Shown: positions 24,954 to 32,219 of the stretch, piece by piece
Layout: each line of letters starts with the position of its first letter
Position numbering within the stretch: position 1 is the stretch's first letter
Origin: DAOTVC01 sp034437215
Lineage (GTDB): Bacteria > Chloroflexota > Anaerolineae > B4-G1 > SLSP01
Assembly (NCBI GenBank): GCA_034437215.1
Contig: DAOTVC010000175.1
Span: 117,992-181,991 of the forward strand
Direction of reading: 5' to 3'
DNA: 64,000 nucleotides
Made by a program: the position numbers and the translations under genes
The notes under the pieces: generated by a model
Told to the model about the DNA's origin: nothing
Database searches by the model: none
Seen by the model: only the letters and a program-made list of their open reading frames with translations

Positions 24954-26210
24954 TTACTCCTCTCCTGCCTCGGGAAACTCCCCGCCGTAACGGAAGAGGG
25001 CGGCCACCGGCGCGCTCGCCGGCATCTCTTCGTCAGCCACCAGGTAGACGGTGCCGCTGTTGAGGTAGGTGTAGAGGGCGGCGAGGTCGAGCAGATCCTG
25101 CGCGCCCGCTTGGGGCTCGTCGTAGATCTCCATGCTGTTGCTCTCCGGGTCGAAAGTGCCCCAGACGTGCGCGCCCCGGCGCACGTAGAGGGTGTCCACC
25201 CGCTCGAAGTAGGCGGAGGGCACGATCTCCTCCACGTCCGTCGAGACCATATCGGGCGCGTTAGTTGCCAGCTCCTTGAAGCGGACGGCGCGTTCCCGCC
25301 GTTCCACGGTGAAGTGTTCGGCGACGAGGGGCCAAGCCTCACGGTGCAGCGCCTCGGGTTCGGCGACCTTGATGTTGATCTCCACACCCTCCTTCGCCAG
25401 GTAGGGGTAGTTGCTCACCTCGCGGTAGAGGTGCATCACGCGCTCTTCGCCTGCCAGCACCAACGGCGCTACCTGGGCGGAGATGAGGCTTTCCAGCTCG
25501 TTGTCGAGCCAGTTGAAGAACTTCCGGATGCGCTTCTTCTCCTCCTCCGTCTCGTAGGACTGGCCGTGGAAGAACTTGGGGGCCGCGTCGCGCCCGCCGA
25601 TGGGGCGCCGCTTGTGTCCTCCCCGGTGGTCGCCCGCCATCTGCCCCCCCATGGCACGGGTGCTCATCTGCATGAAGAGCGGCTGCTGGTACTCTTCGGC
25701 GCCCAGGGCCTCCGTCAGGCTTTCGGGCAGGCTCTCGGGCGAGATCTCCACCACGGTGTAGTTCGTCCCGCCGAAGACCCGGATGTTGTCCTGGCTCAGC
25801 CCCAGAATGTAGAAGCGCGCGTCGGCGTTGAGCAGGGGGAGGAGGGGGGTGAGGTGGAAGCGGCTGTCGACGACGAGGAGGGGTTCGAAGTCCAGGGGCA
25901 GGCGGAGGGCGCGCTGGTAGCCCTTAGCCAGAAAGAGCGCCAGCCCATCGCTCATGTACTGCCAGACGAGGGTGTTGTTCAACAGAGCGCGCGCCGGCTC
26001 CAGCATCTTCTGAGCCTCGGGCAAGCGCAGCCCCTTCTCGACCAGCTTCTCCTCCGCTTCATTCAGACGGTTCTTGAGCTCAATACGATCCTGCCCTGTC
26101 TCCCGTCCGGGCCCCGCCCGGTGGGTGGGGATGTAGATAGAGACGTGGGGTCCTTCCTGCTCCTGCTGCTCGGTAAGTTCTTGTAGATCTGCTCTCGTAA
26201 GTAAATCCAT
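24954..26210 (-). CDS. bacterial archaeo-eukaryotic release factor (BaeRF)-like protein
   Basis: A 418-residue protein of the BaeRF group, probably family 7. It starts LLTRADLQELTEQQEQEGPH with VSIYIPTHRAGP, the characteristic N-terminal strand. The middle (about 150-330) has SLPESLTEAL and EEEKKRIRKFFNWLDNELES, and the C-terminal domain ends with LAALYTYLNSGTVYLVADEEMP. Family members were predicted to act on stalled ribosomes by analogy with eRF1/Dom34, and often sit near stress genes. No GGQ loop is evident; GGQMAG near residue 195 (within RAMGGQMAGDHRGGHKRR) is worth noting because it occupies a basic loop. Start ATG. Confidence 0.75.
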   Translation of the reverse strand: MDLLTRADLQELTEQQEQEGPHVSIYIPTHRAGPGRETGQDRIELKNRLNEAEEKLVEKGLRLPEAQKMLEPARALLNNTLVWQYMSDGLALFLAKGYQRALRLPLDFEPLLVVDSRFHLTPLLPLLNADARFYILGLSQDNIRVFGGTNYTVVEISPESLPESLTEALGAEEYQQPLFMQMSTRAMGGQMAGDHRGGHKRRPIGGRDAAPKFFHGQSYETEEEKKRIRKFFNWLDNELESLISAQVAPLVLAGEERVMHLYREVSNYPYLAKEGVEINIKVAEPEALHREAWPLVAEHFTVERRERAVRFKELATNAPDMVSTDVEEIVPSAYFERVDTLYVRRGAHVWGTFDPESNSMEIYDEPQAGAQDLLDLAALYTYLNSGTVYLVADEEMPASAPVAALFRYGGEFPEAGEE

Positions 26211-27188
26211 TCAGTTGGCCTCCTCTGTTAGGTCGGGATCTCCAACAATCTTGACGACGATCTTGCCTCGAACGCCACCTTCCTCCCAGAGCCGTCTCTG
26301 GGCCTCGGGGATCTCCTCCAGGGCGATGACGGAGTCGATGACGGGCTGCAGCTCGCCCCGCTCGACGAGGACGCGCAGGGCGTCCAGCTTGAAGCGCTCG
26401 CGCTGCATGAAGGTGGGGTAGAGGGTGAGGTTCTTGTGGAAGGCGGCCTGGAAGCCGGCGTCGGTGCTGACGATGCCTGCCATCCGCCCGAAGGGCTTGG
26501 TGACGGGCAGGCTGCGGGTCAACAGGTCGCCGCCGACGGTGTCGAGGACGACGTCGACGCCGAAGCCGTCGGTCTCCTCCATCACGACCTCGGTGAAGTC
26601 CGCGGCTGCGTGGTCGATGGCCCGGTCGGCGCCGAGCGCCTCGACCTGCTCCACCATGTAGCCGCTGCAGCTGACGATGACGTAGGCGCCTGCAGCCTTG
26701 GCCAGCTGGAGGGCCAGTGACCCCACGCCGCCGGCGCCGTGGATGAGGACCGCTTCGCCTACCTTGAGCGCGGCCTTCTCGATGAGGCCATCCCAGGCGG
26801 TCATGCCCGCCAGAGGCAGGCCGGCCGCTTCCACGTGGGAGAGGGGCTCGGGTTTGTGGGCGGCGATGCTCTCGTCGACGGCGTGGTACTCGGCGTAGCT
26901 TCCCGACTCTCCGGAGATCAGGGGGGAGTAGTAGACCGCGTCCCCGATCTTGAAGTTGGAGACGCCCGGCCCCACCTCCTCGACGACGCCGGAGACGTCG
27001 TAGCCGATGATGGCCGGGGGCTCAATCCCCGCCCACTCACCCGCCTGGCGGATCTTGATGTCGACGGGGTTGATGGAGGTGGCGTGGACCCGTACCAGGA
27101 GCTCGTTGGGTCCCGGTTGGGGTCTTTCGGCCTCCCGTACTTCGAAGACCTCGGGGCCTCCGAACGCCTTGATATAGAGTGCTTTCAT
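26211..27188 (-). CDS. zinc-type quinone oxidoreductase / MDR superfamily
   Basis: A 325-residue medium-chain dehydrogenase/reductase. The N-terminal GroES-like domain has INPVDIKIR and GYDVSGVVEEVG; the Rossmann domain has HGAGGVGSLALQLAKA (cofactor motif) and FGVDVVLDTVGGD. The structural-zinc Cys set is absent, so it belongs to the non-zinc QOR group despite common naming. It probably reduces a quinone or enone with NADPH. The ATG at 27188 has AAAGGAG upstream; a longer ORF in this frame crosses the isochorismatase gene and is spurious. Confidence 0.9.
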   Translation of the reverse strand: MKALYIKAFGGPEVFEVREAERPQPGPNELLVRVHATSINPVDIKIRQAGEWAGIEPPAIIGYDVSGVVEEVGPGVSNFKIGDAVYYSPLISGESGSYAEYHAVDESIAAHKPEPLSHVEAAGLPLAGMTAWDGLIEKAALKVGEAVLIHGAGGVGSLALQLAKAAGAYVIVSCSGYMVEQVEALGADRAIDHAAADFTEVVMEETDGFGVDVVLDTVGGDLLTRSLPVTKPFGRMAGIVSTDAGFQAAFHKNLTLYPTFMQRERFKLDALRVLVERGELQPVIDSVIALEEIPEAQRRLWEEGGVRGKIVVKIVGDPDLTEEAN

Positions 27189-27211
27189 GGCCAGTGTTGC
27201 TCCTTTCCCAT

Positions 27212-27238
27212 CTGTGAACCCCAGAGTGGGGCCCACAG
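27212..27238 (-). terminator. hairpin between isochorismatase-like and oxidoreductase genes
   Basis: CTGTG, two unpaired bases, CCCCA, loop GAG, TGGGG, two bases, CACAG. It is well placed after the upstream stop at 27257. There is no T-run. Confidence 0.45.
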
Positions 27239-27256
27239 GGCGTAATACTCTGCGAA

Positions 27257-27892
27257 CTAGCTTCTGTTCTTGGTAAACTCGATGTCCTCCACGCTCCGCA
27301 CGGCGTGTCCGTGGTAGAGGAACGAGACCTGGCGCAGGGTGAGGGCCTGATCGAAATCGTTGAGGGCCGAGATGCCGTCGGCGGGCACGATGATGTGGAA
27401 CCAGCGCAATCCTGCCGAGGCCGCCGTGTGCAGTACGCAGATGTTGGCGACGGTGCCGACAATGACGACGTGCTCCACCTTCCAGATACGGCTGAGGTAG
27501 TAGTCGAGGTTGCTGGCGTAGAAGGCGTCGTAGCGCGGCTTGCGGCAGACGGGCTCGTCCTCCTGCGGCCGGAACTCCTCGATGATCTCCCAGCCCCAGG
27601 TGCCCTTTTTGACGTGCTCGGGCCAGGTCTCCCACTCGGGTGTGCCCTCCAGGTGGGTGTCCTGGGTGAAGGCGACGTGCACGCCGGCCTCCCGCGCGCG
27701 CTCCAGTAGTCCCCGGATAGGGGGGATGGTCTCGCCGGCAGCGTCGACGACGAGGCTGCCCTCCTCCTTGACGAAGTCGTTCTGCATGTCGACGATGACG
27801 AGCGCCGTCTTCGCGGCCGGTAACTCGACCCGGTCCTCGAAGGGAATCTCCGGCACCTCGACCTGCTTCTCGGGAACAAAATGGATGCTCAT
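27257..27892 (-). CDS. isochorismatase-family cysteine hydrolase
   Basis: A 211-residue alpha/beta hydrolase of the isochorismatase/nicotinamidase superfamily. The catalytic triad is visible: Asp in VIVDMQNDFV, Lys in CRKPRYDAFY, and Cys in TVANICVLHTA, with the cis-peptide region at GTVANIC. The substrate is not clear; nicotinamidase-specific metal ligands are not obvious. It sits next to the oxidoreductase gene and the rhodanese group, all on the same strand. Length is normal for the family. Confidence 0.9.
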   Translation of the reverse strand: MSIHFVPEKQVEVPEIPFEDRVELPAAKTALVIVDMQNDFVKEEGSLVVDAAGETIPPIRGLLERAREAGVHVAFTQDTHLEGTPEWETWPEHVKKGTWGWEIIEEFRPQEDEPVCRKPRYDAFYASNLDYYLSRIWKVEHVVIVGTVANICVLHTAASAGLRWFHIIVPADGISALNDFDQALTLRQVSFLYHGHAVRSVEDIEFTKNRS

Positions 27893-27940
27893 GCTCTGCT
27901 ACCTCTTTCGTGCAAGATGTTGATCATTGAATTCGCCAGG

Positions 27941-29302
27941 TCACCACTTAGTAGGGCACTTCGTCGCGTGCCACCCCACGGTACCACCCAGAATGACCGC
28001 CACCTCTGACCACCCCCGGCGCTGTAGGATGCTCGCTCCGATCATGGAGCGCAGACCACTGCCGCAGAAGATGTGGATGGGCTGTCCCTGAGGGATCTCG
28101 TCCAGGTGATCGGGCAGTTGGGTGATGTGGATGTGGTGGGCGCCGGGGAGCTCCCCCTCCTCTTCGAGTTCCTCGTCGCTGCGTACGTCCAGGATCCAGG
28201 GCTTCTCCCCGGCGCTCAAAAGGTTGCAGAACTCCTGGGGCGTGACGCTCTTTATCGAGACACTTTCCTTCCCTGCCATGTGCCAATCCAGCATGCCGCC
28301 CGAGAGATAGCCTGCCAGATCATCGAATCCCAATCGGATGAGGTGGCGCACCAGGGGTGTGGGATCGTTGCTCTCGCTGACCAGCAGAATCGGTCGATCG
28401 TAGGGCAGGAACCAGCCGGCGAAGCTCGCCAGCCCCCCCTCCCAGATCGAGAGGGCCTGGGGGACGTGGGCGTCGGCGAAACCGACCTCCATGCGCGTGT
28501 CCAGCACGATTCCCTCACCCGCCCGCTCCTCGAAGGTGCCGGGCTTCAGGGGGGACGGGACGGGCAGGCGCCCGTCGGGCAGGGGCGCGCCCTCCAGGTT
28601 GAGCCGCTCCATCTTGCGGAAGTAGGGCGGGCGCTCCAGCATCGTCGCGTCGGCGACGAAGGCCTCCTTGGAGGCGAACTGCAACTTGGGGTTGTACGCC
28701 TTCTCCAGGCCGATGGTCGTCCAGACCCGCTCGGCGATGGACGAGCCGCAGACGGAGCCGGAGCCGTGGGCGGGGCAGACGAGTACCTCATCGCCCAGCG
28801 GCAGGAGCTTGTTGAAGAGGGTGTCGTACATCATCCCCGCCATCTCCTCCAACCGCTCCTCGCCTAGCAAGTCCATGCGCCCGACGTCGCCTGCAAAGAG
28901 GCTGTCCCCGGTGAAGACCATCCAGGGGTGACCGTCGGGGTCGTGGAGGAGGTAGGCCATCATCCCCGGGGTGTGCCCGGGAGCGTGGATGGCTTGCAGC
29001 TTCAAGCGCCCGATCGTCCACGTCTGTCCGTCTTCCACCGGCTGCCCGTATTCGTACTCCCACTGCTTGTCGGCGTGCCAGATCTCGGCACCGGTGCGCG
29101 AGGCGAGCTCCACCGAACCGATGAGGTAGTCCTCATTGCGGTGGGTTTCCAGGATGGTCGTGATGCGGAAGCCCGCCTGCGAGGCCTTCTCCTGGTAGAT
29201 CTCGCAGTCGCGCCGCGGATCGATAACCACTGCCTCCTTCTGATCTCCGATCAGGTAGGAGTAGTGGGCCAGGCCCACGGACTCTATACGTTCGAAAAGC
29301 AT
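27941..29302 (-). CDS. MBL-fold hydrolase fused to two rhodanese domains (persulfide dioxygenase-like)
   Basis: A 453-residue three-domain protein. The MBL domain (about 1-235) has ETHRNEDY where classical enzymes have THxHxDH: His54 is kept, but the next two His positions are Asn56 and Tyr59. HAPGHTPG and TGDSLFAGDVGR keep the His and Asp that, with the first His, bind the single iron of ETHE1-type persulfide dioxygenases. Rhodanese 1 (about 255-345) lacks the active Cys (LLVSESND). Rhodanese 2 (about 355-450) has it in IHIFCGSGLRS. The role is probably oxidation or transfer of sulfane sulfur in the cytosol. It follows the tandem rhodanese gene. Confidence 0.85.
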   Translation of the reverse strand: MLFERIESVGLAHYSYLIGDQKEAVVIDPRRDCEIYQEKASQAGFRITTILETHRNEDYLIGSVELASRTGAEIWHADKQWEYEYGQPVEDGQTWTIGRLKLQAIHAPGHTPGMMAYLLHDPDGHPWMVFTGDSLFAGDVGRMDLLGEERLEEMAGMMYDTLFNKLLPLGDEVLVCPAHGSGSVCGSSIAERVWTTIGLEKAYNPKLQFASKEAFVADATMLERPPYFRKMERLNLEGAPLPDGRLPVPSPLKPGTFEERAGEGIVLDTRMEVGFADAHVPQALSIWEGGLASFAGWFLPYDRPILLVSESNDPTPLVRHLIRLGFDDLAGYLSGGMLDWHMAGKESVSIKSVTPQEFCNLLSAGEKPWILDVRSDEELEEEGELPGAHHIHITQLPDHLDEIPQGQPIHIFCGSGLRSMIGASILQRRGWSEVAVILGGTVGWHATKCPTKW

Positions 29303-29325
29303 CGGTCGTTACCTCCTTGCTGGAA

Positions 29326-29361
29326 GCCTGCTCCGCGCGCCTTCTGGTGCGCGGAGCAGGC
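29326..29361 (-). terminator. strong GC-rich hairpin between rhodanese genes
   Basis: A 15-bp stem with one mismatch: GCCTGCTCCGCGCGC against GTGCGCGGAGCAGGC, 6-base loop. It starts 10 bases after the stop of the upstream rhodanese gene. No T-run follows, so it may act as an mRNA end-stabiliser or attenuator between the two genes. Confidence 0.55.
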
Positions 29362-29371
29362 CAACTGCTGA

Positions 29372-30250
29372 TTACCTGGGACTCTTTCCGGTGACGGTGG
29401 GGTTATCGGGATAGGCGGTCCATTCGGTGAAGGAGCCCTCGTAGATCTTGACCTTGGGGAAGCCCAGGTACCACTTGAGAATGAGAAACTCGGCGGTCGC
29501 CTCCCGGCCCGTGCCACAGGAGCAGATGATGGTCTTCGCCGGATCGAGGTCGTACTTGTCGACGATGGCCTGAATCTCGTCGTGGGGCTTGAGCTTGCGC
29601 CGGTTGCCCTCGACGAAGAAGGTGGGCCAGGGGATGTTGATGGCGCCGGGAATGTGCCCGGGCTTGATCCACGGGCCCTGTCCGGCGTAGACGTCGGGCG
29701 GGCGGGCGTCGAGGACCATCACATCGGTCTCGTCCTTGAGCATCTTGAAGGTGTCGTACTCGACGAAGTACTGGTGGCGCACCTCGGCGTCGAACTGCGA
29801 CTCCGTCACCTCGGGGAAGATTTGCGAGAGTTTCTTGCCCTCCTGCTCGATCCAGGCCTCGATGCCGCCGTCGAGCACGTAGACGTTATCGTGCCCGAAG
29901 CGGGCGAGGGTGTAGGCCACCATCGTCTGCTCGAGGCCGTTGCCCCAGTGGGAGAAGGGCCCTTCACCGGTGTAGACGACCACCGGGACGTCCTTCTTCA
30001 AGCCCACGCGCCCGAAGAGGATTTTGATGACCTGGGGTGGGACGTACTGGGCGGGCAACCCCTTCAAGGGAACGCGCAGTAGATTCTCGTTGAAGTAGAC
30101 GGCGCCGGGGATGTGTCCCATGATGTAGTCGTGCACGTTGGGCTGGGCGTCGAGGATCATCAGATCTTCGTCCAGCAGATGCCGGCTCAACCACTCGGGG
30201 TTCACCCACTTCACGATGCCGTCACCGTAGGGATACTCTAGCTCTGTCAT
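29372..30250 (-). CDS. thiosulfate/3-mercaptopyruvate sulfurtransferase (tandem rhodanese)
   Basis: A 292-residue two-domain sulfurtransferase. The N-terminal rhodanese (about 15-145) lacks a Cys nucleophile, as is normal; the C-terminal domain (about 160-280) has the active loop CSCGTGREATAEF, preceded by LDARPPDVYAG and the GHIPGAINIPW landmark. It moves sulfane sulfur from thiosulfate or mercaptopyruvate to a thiophile in the cytosol. It has its own promoter upstream and is the first of the sulfur-related genes in transcription order with the MBL-rhodanese gene. Confidence 0.92.
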   Translation of the reverse strand: MTELEYPYGDGIVKWVNPEWLSRHLLDEDLMILDAQPNVHDYIMGHIPGAVYFNENLLRVPLKGLPAQYVPPQVIKILFGRVGLKKDVPVVVYTGEGPFSHWGNGLEQTMVAYTLARFGHDNVYVLDGGIEAWIEQEGKKLSQIFPEVTESQFDAEVRHQYFVEYDTFKMLKDETDVMVLDARPPDVYAGQGPWIKPGHIPGAINIPWPTFFVEGNRRKLKPHDEIQAIVDKYDLDPAKTIICSCGTGREATAEFLILKWYLGFPKVKIYEGSFTEWTAYPDNPTVTGKSPR

Positions 30251-30295
30251 GGTTGCGAAACCTCCTTGAGGTTATGTGAGTATGGACTCTATCTC

Positions 30296-30301
30296 AGTAT
30301 A
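30296..30301 (-). promoter_or_regulatory. -10 box upstream of the tandem rhodanese gene
   Basis: TATACT on the minus strand, about 46 bases before the ATG at 30250, within an AT-rich stretch that stands out from its surroundings. The -35 region is weak. Confidence 0.4.
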
Positions 30302-30379
30302 AACGAGTTTTCTATCACTTGTATATCTTAATTACTTCTGTACTGCAACCGGCTTGCGGCTCATCCTCCCGGGCTCTTC

Positions 30380-30742
30380 TCAGGGCTCCGGTCGCGCGCT
30401 GATGTCGAAGGTGATCCAGATGAGGCGCACGATACCCCAGGTGATCAGCGCGTAGACCAGCATGGCGATGATGGAGGAGAACTCGAAGACCGCACCCTCG
30501 ACGGCGGGGTTGTTGAAGAGGTTCTCGAAGGGGGCGAGGAAGATGGCGGTGAAGCTGTAGACGAAGCGGGCGAAGCCGGCTTCGGGATTGGCCGCCAGCA
30601 GCTTGAGCAGGACGCGGATGCCGATGGCAGCCTCCAGAATACCCAGTACCAGCCAGATGGCCTGGCTCACCTTGGTGAGCGTGTAGCGGCGCTCTTCGAT
30701 CTCCGCGCGCCGTATCTCTCTCGTTTTGGAATCCTCGGTCAT
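30380..30742 (-). CDS. YggT family membrane protein
   Basis: A 120-residue protein with two long TM segments (about 25-48 and 88-112) and the family pattern NPEAGFARFVYSFTAIFLAPF. YggT proteins are associated with osmotic stress tolerance and with cell-division/ylmG genes in other bacteria. A charged N-terminal helix precedes TM1. The ATG at 30742 has GAGGAGG that overlaps the stop of the SoxB-like gene upstream, so the two are transcribed and probably translated together. Confidence 0.85.
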   Translation of the reverse strand: MTEDSKTREIRRAEIEERRYTLTKVSQAIWLVLGILEAAIGIRVLLKLLAANPEAGFARFVYSFTAIFLAPFENLFNNPAVEGAVFEFSSIIAMLVYALITWGIVRLIWITFDISARPEP

Positions 30743-30751
30743 AAAGCCTCC

Positions 30752-32200
30752 TCAGATGGCGACCACGGTACCGCGCAGCTCGGCGCTCACCGTGCCCTGC
30801 TTCTTGATATACTCTTTCAGTCCCTCGATGGCCTTGACGCCCGTCTTCTGGCGCCGGCTGCCGTACTTCGCCGGCACCCCCTGGGCGGTCACGAAGCAGG
30901 CGTCGAAGAGGTCGTCGGGCTTCACCCGCTCGTCGCCTACGAAGAGGTGCTCGATGCGCTCCCCCGGAGGATTCTCGATCTTGAAGTACATGGTGAGCCC
31001 CATACAGCGCTTCACGTAGCCCCCCATCTGCTCCCAGGGGTCGGCGGCGAAGGTGCGCTCGAGGTTCTCCTCCATCATGGTCCGTAACTCATCCCCCGTC
31101 AGCCGGCAGGTGGAGATGGGCGGGTTGACCGGGATGATGTGCCAGAGATCCTGCATCGTCACCTCACCGGGCGTCACCGGTGCGCCGTAGCGCCAGCCGT
31201 TGGAGAAGGCCAGCTGCGTGCCCGTGACATCCAGCATGCTCTGCAGGAGCAGGTTGTCCATCGTCGCCTCCAACACCCGGTTGCGGTTGAGCGGGGTCTC
31301 CGTCCGGCCCACGACCTCGTTCAGGAGCTCCCGGTGGGGCGCCAGCGCCTCCTCGACGAGGGCCTGCACCTCGGGATCGGGTTCGAGATCCTCATCCACG
31401 ACGATCAAGCGGTGGTGGAAGTCCACGACGTTGCCGTCCTCGACCTCCAGGTCGAGCCGGCCCAGGAAGGAGCCATGGCAGCCCGACTGGATGATGAGGG
31501 TGTCGTTGACGAGGGTGGGGCGGTAGAGGCGGTTGTGGGTGTGGCCGCTGAGAAGCACGTCGACACCCTCCACCCGGCGGGCCAGTTTCACCTCCTGGGG
31601 ATAGCCCAGGTGGGAGACGAGGACGACGAGATCCACTTGCTCGTCCTGGCGCAGGGTCTCGATGTAACCGGGGAGCTCCTCGTCGCCCAGGGTGAGGTAG
31701 ATCCCCTCGCTGAACCAGGCGGGCATGACCTTGTCCACGATGGTCGCAGCGATGCCGATGACGCCGACGCGCAGCCCACCCGCCTCCTTGACGACGTAGG
31801 GATCGAAGATCAGCTCGTCGCTCTCCTTGTCGTAGCAGTTGATGGCGAGCAGCGGATAGTTGAGCGCTTCCGTCACCTCCATAAGCCGTTCCGGCCCGTA
31901 GGCGAACTCCCAGTGCGCCGTCCAGGCGTCGAAACCCATGGCGTTGAGAATGGGCAGGACGGCTTCCCCTTCGGTCTGGACGACGGGATAGGTGCCGTGG
32001 ATGGTGTCGCCGCAGTCGAAGGCGAGCACCTGCCCGGGGCGCTCCTGTCGCGCTTCCTTGAGGAGCGCCGCGATACGACCGTGTCCCCCGGCTCTTCTGT
32101 AGATCTGCTCCTGGTTCCCCGCAAAGAAGAGCTCCTCGTGCAGATTCAGATAGCCGTGGCTGTCGTTCATCTGCAGAAGGGTCAACTCTTTACTGCTCAT
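30752..32200 (-). CDS. SoxB-like metallophosphoesterase / 5'-nucleotidase family hydrolase
   Basis: A 482-residue calcineurin-like hydrolase. The metal site reads MNDSHGYL, AFDCGDTIHGTYP, AHWEFAYG, LVSHLGYP and SGHTHNRL. The AHWEF motif, with Trp where nucleotidases have Asn-His-Glu, is a hallmark of SoxB thiosulfohydrolases (GHWEFTYG). SoxB-like traits continue through FDPYVVKEAGGLRVGVIG, AFSNGWRYGAPVTPG and LTGDELRTMMEENLE. Unlike SoxB it has no signal peptide, so it is cytosolic, and no soxXA or soxYZ is nearby. It may release sulfate from a sulfonated or persulfide carrier, or act on nucleotides. Start ATG; short gaps on both sides. Confidence 0.82.
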   Translation of the reverse strand: MSSKELTLLQMNDSHGYLNLHEELFFAGNQEQIYRRAGGHGRIAALLKEARQERPGQVLAFDCGDTIHGTYPVVQTEGEAVLPILNAMGFDAWTAHWEFAYGPERLMEVTEALNYPLLAINCYDKESDELIFDPYVVKEAGGLRVGVIGIAATIVDKVMPAWFSEGIYLTLGDEELPGYIETLRQDEQVDLVVLVSHLGYPQEVKLARRVEGVDVLLSGHTHNRLYRPTLVNDTLIIQSGCHGSFLGRLDLEVEDGNVVDFHHRLIVVDEDLEPDPEVQALVEEALAPHRELLNEVVGRTETPLNRNRVLEATMDNLLLQSMLDVTGTQLAFSNGWRYGAPVTPGEVTMQDLWHIIPVNPPISTCRLTGDELRTMMEENLERTFAADPWEQMGGYVKRCMGLTMYFKIENPPGERIEHLFVGDERVKPDDLFDACFVTAQGVPAKYGSRRQKTGVKAIEGLKEYIKKQGTVSAELRGTVVAI

Positions 32201-32219
32201 GGTTCCCCCTTTACCTTTC

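Noticed and set aside
26211..27635. A 474-codon version of the quinone oxidoreductase
   Set aside because: The extra N-terminal part is a wrong-frame reading of the isochorismatase-like gene; homology and RBS place the start at 27188.
17047..29361. Several GC-rich hairpins as classical intrinsic terminators
   Set aside because: Those at 17047, 22444, 27212 and 29326 lack a T-run, so they are reported with reduced confidence and may be mRNA stabilisers.
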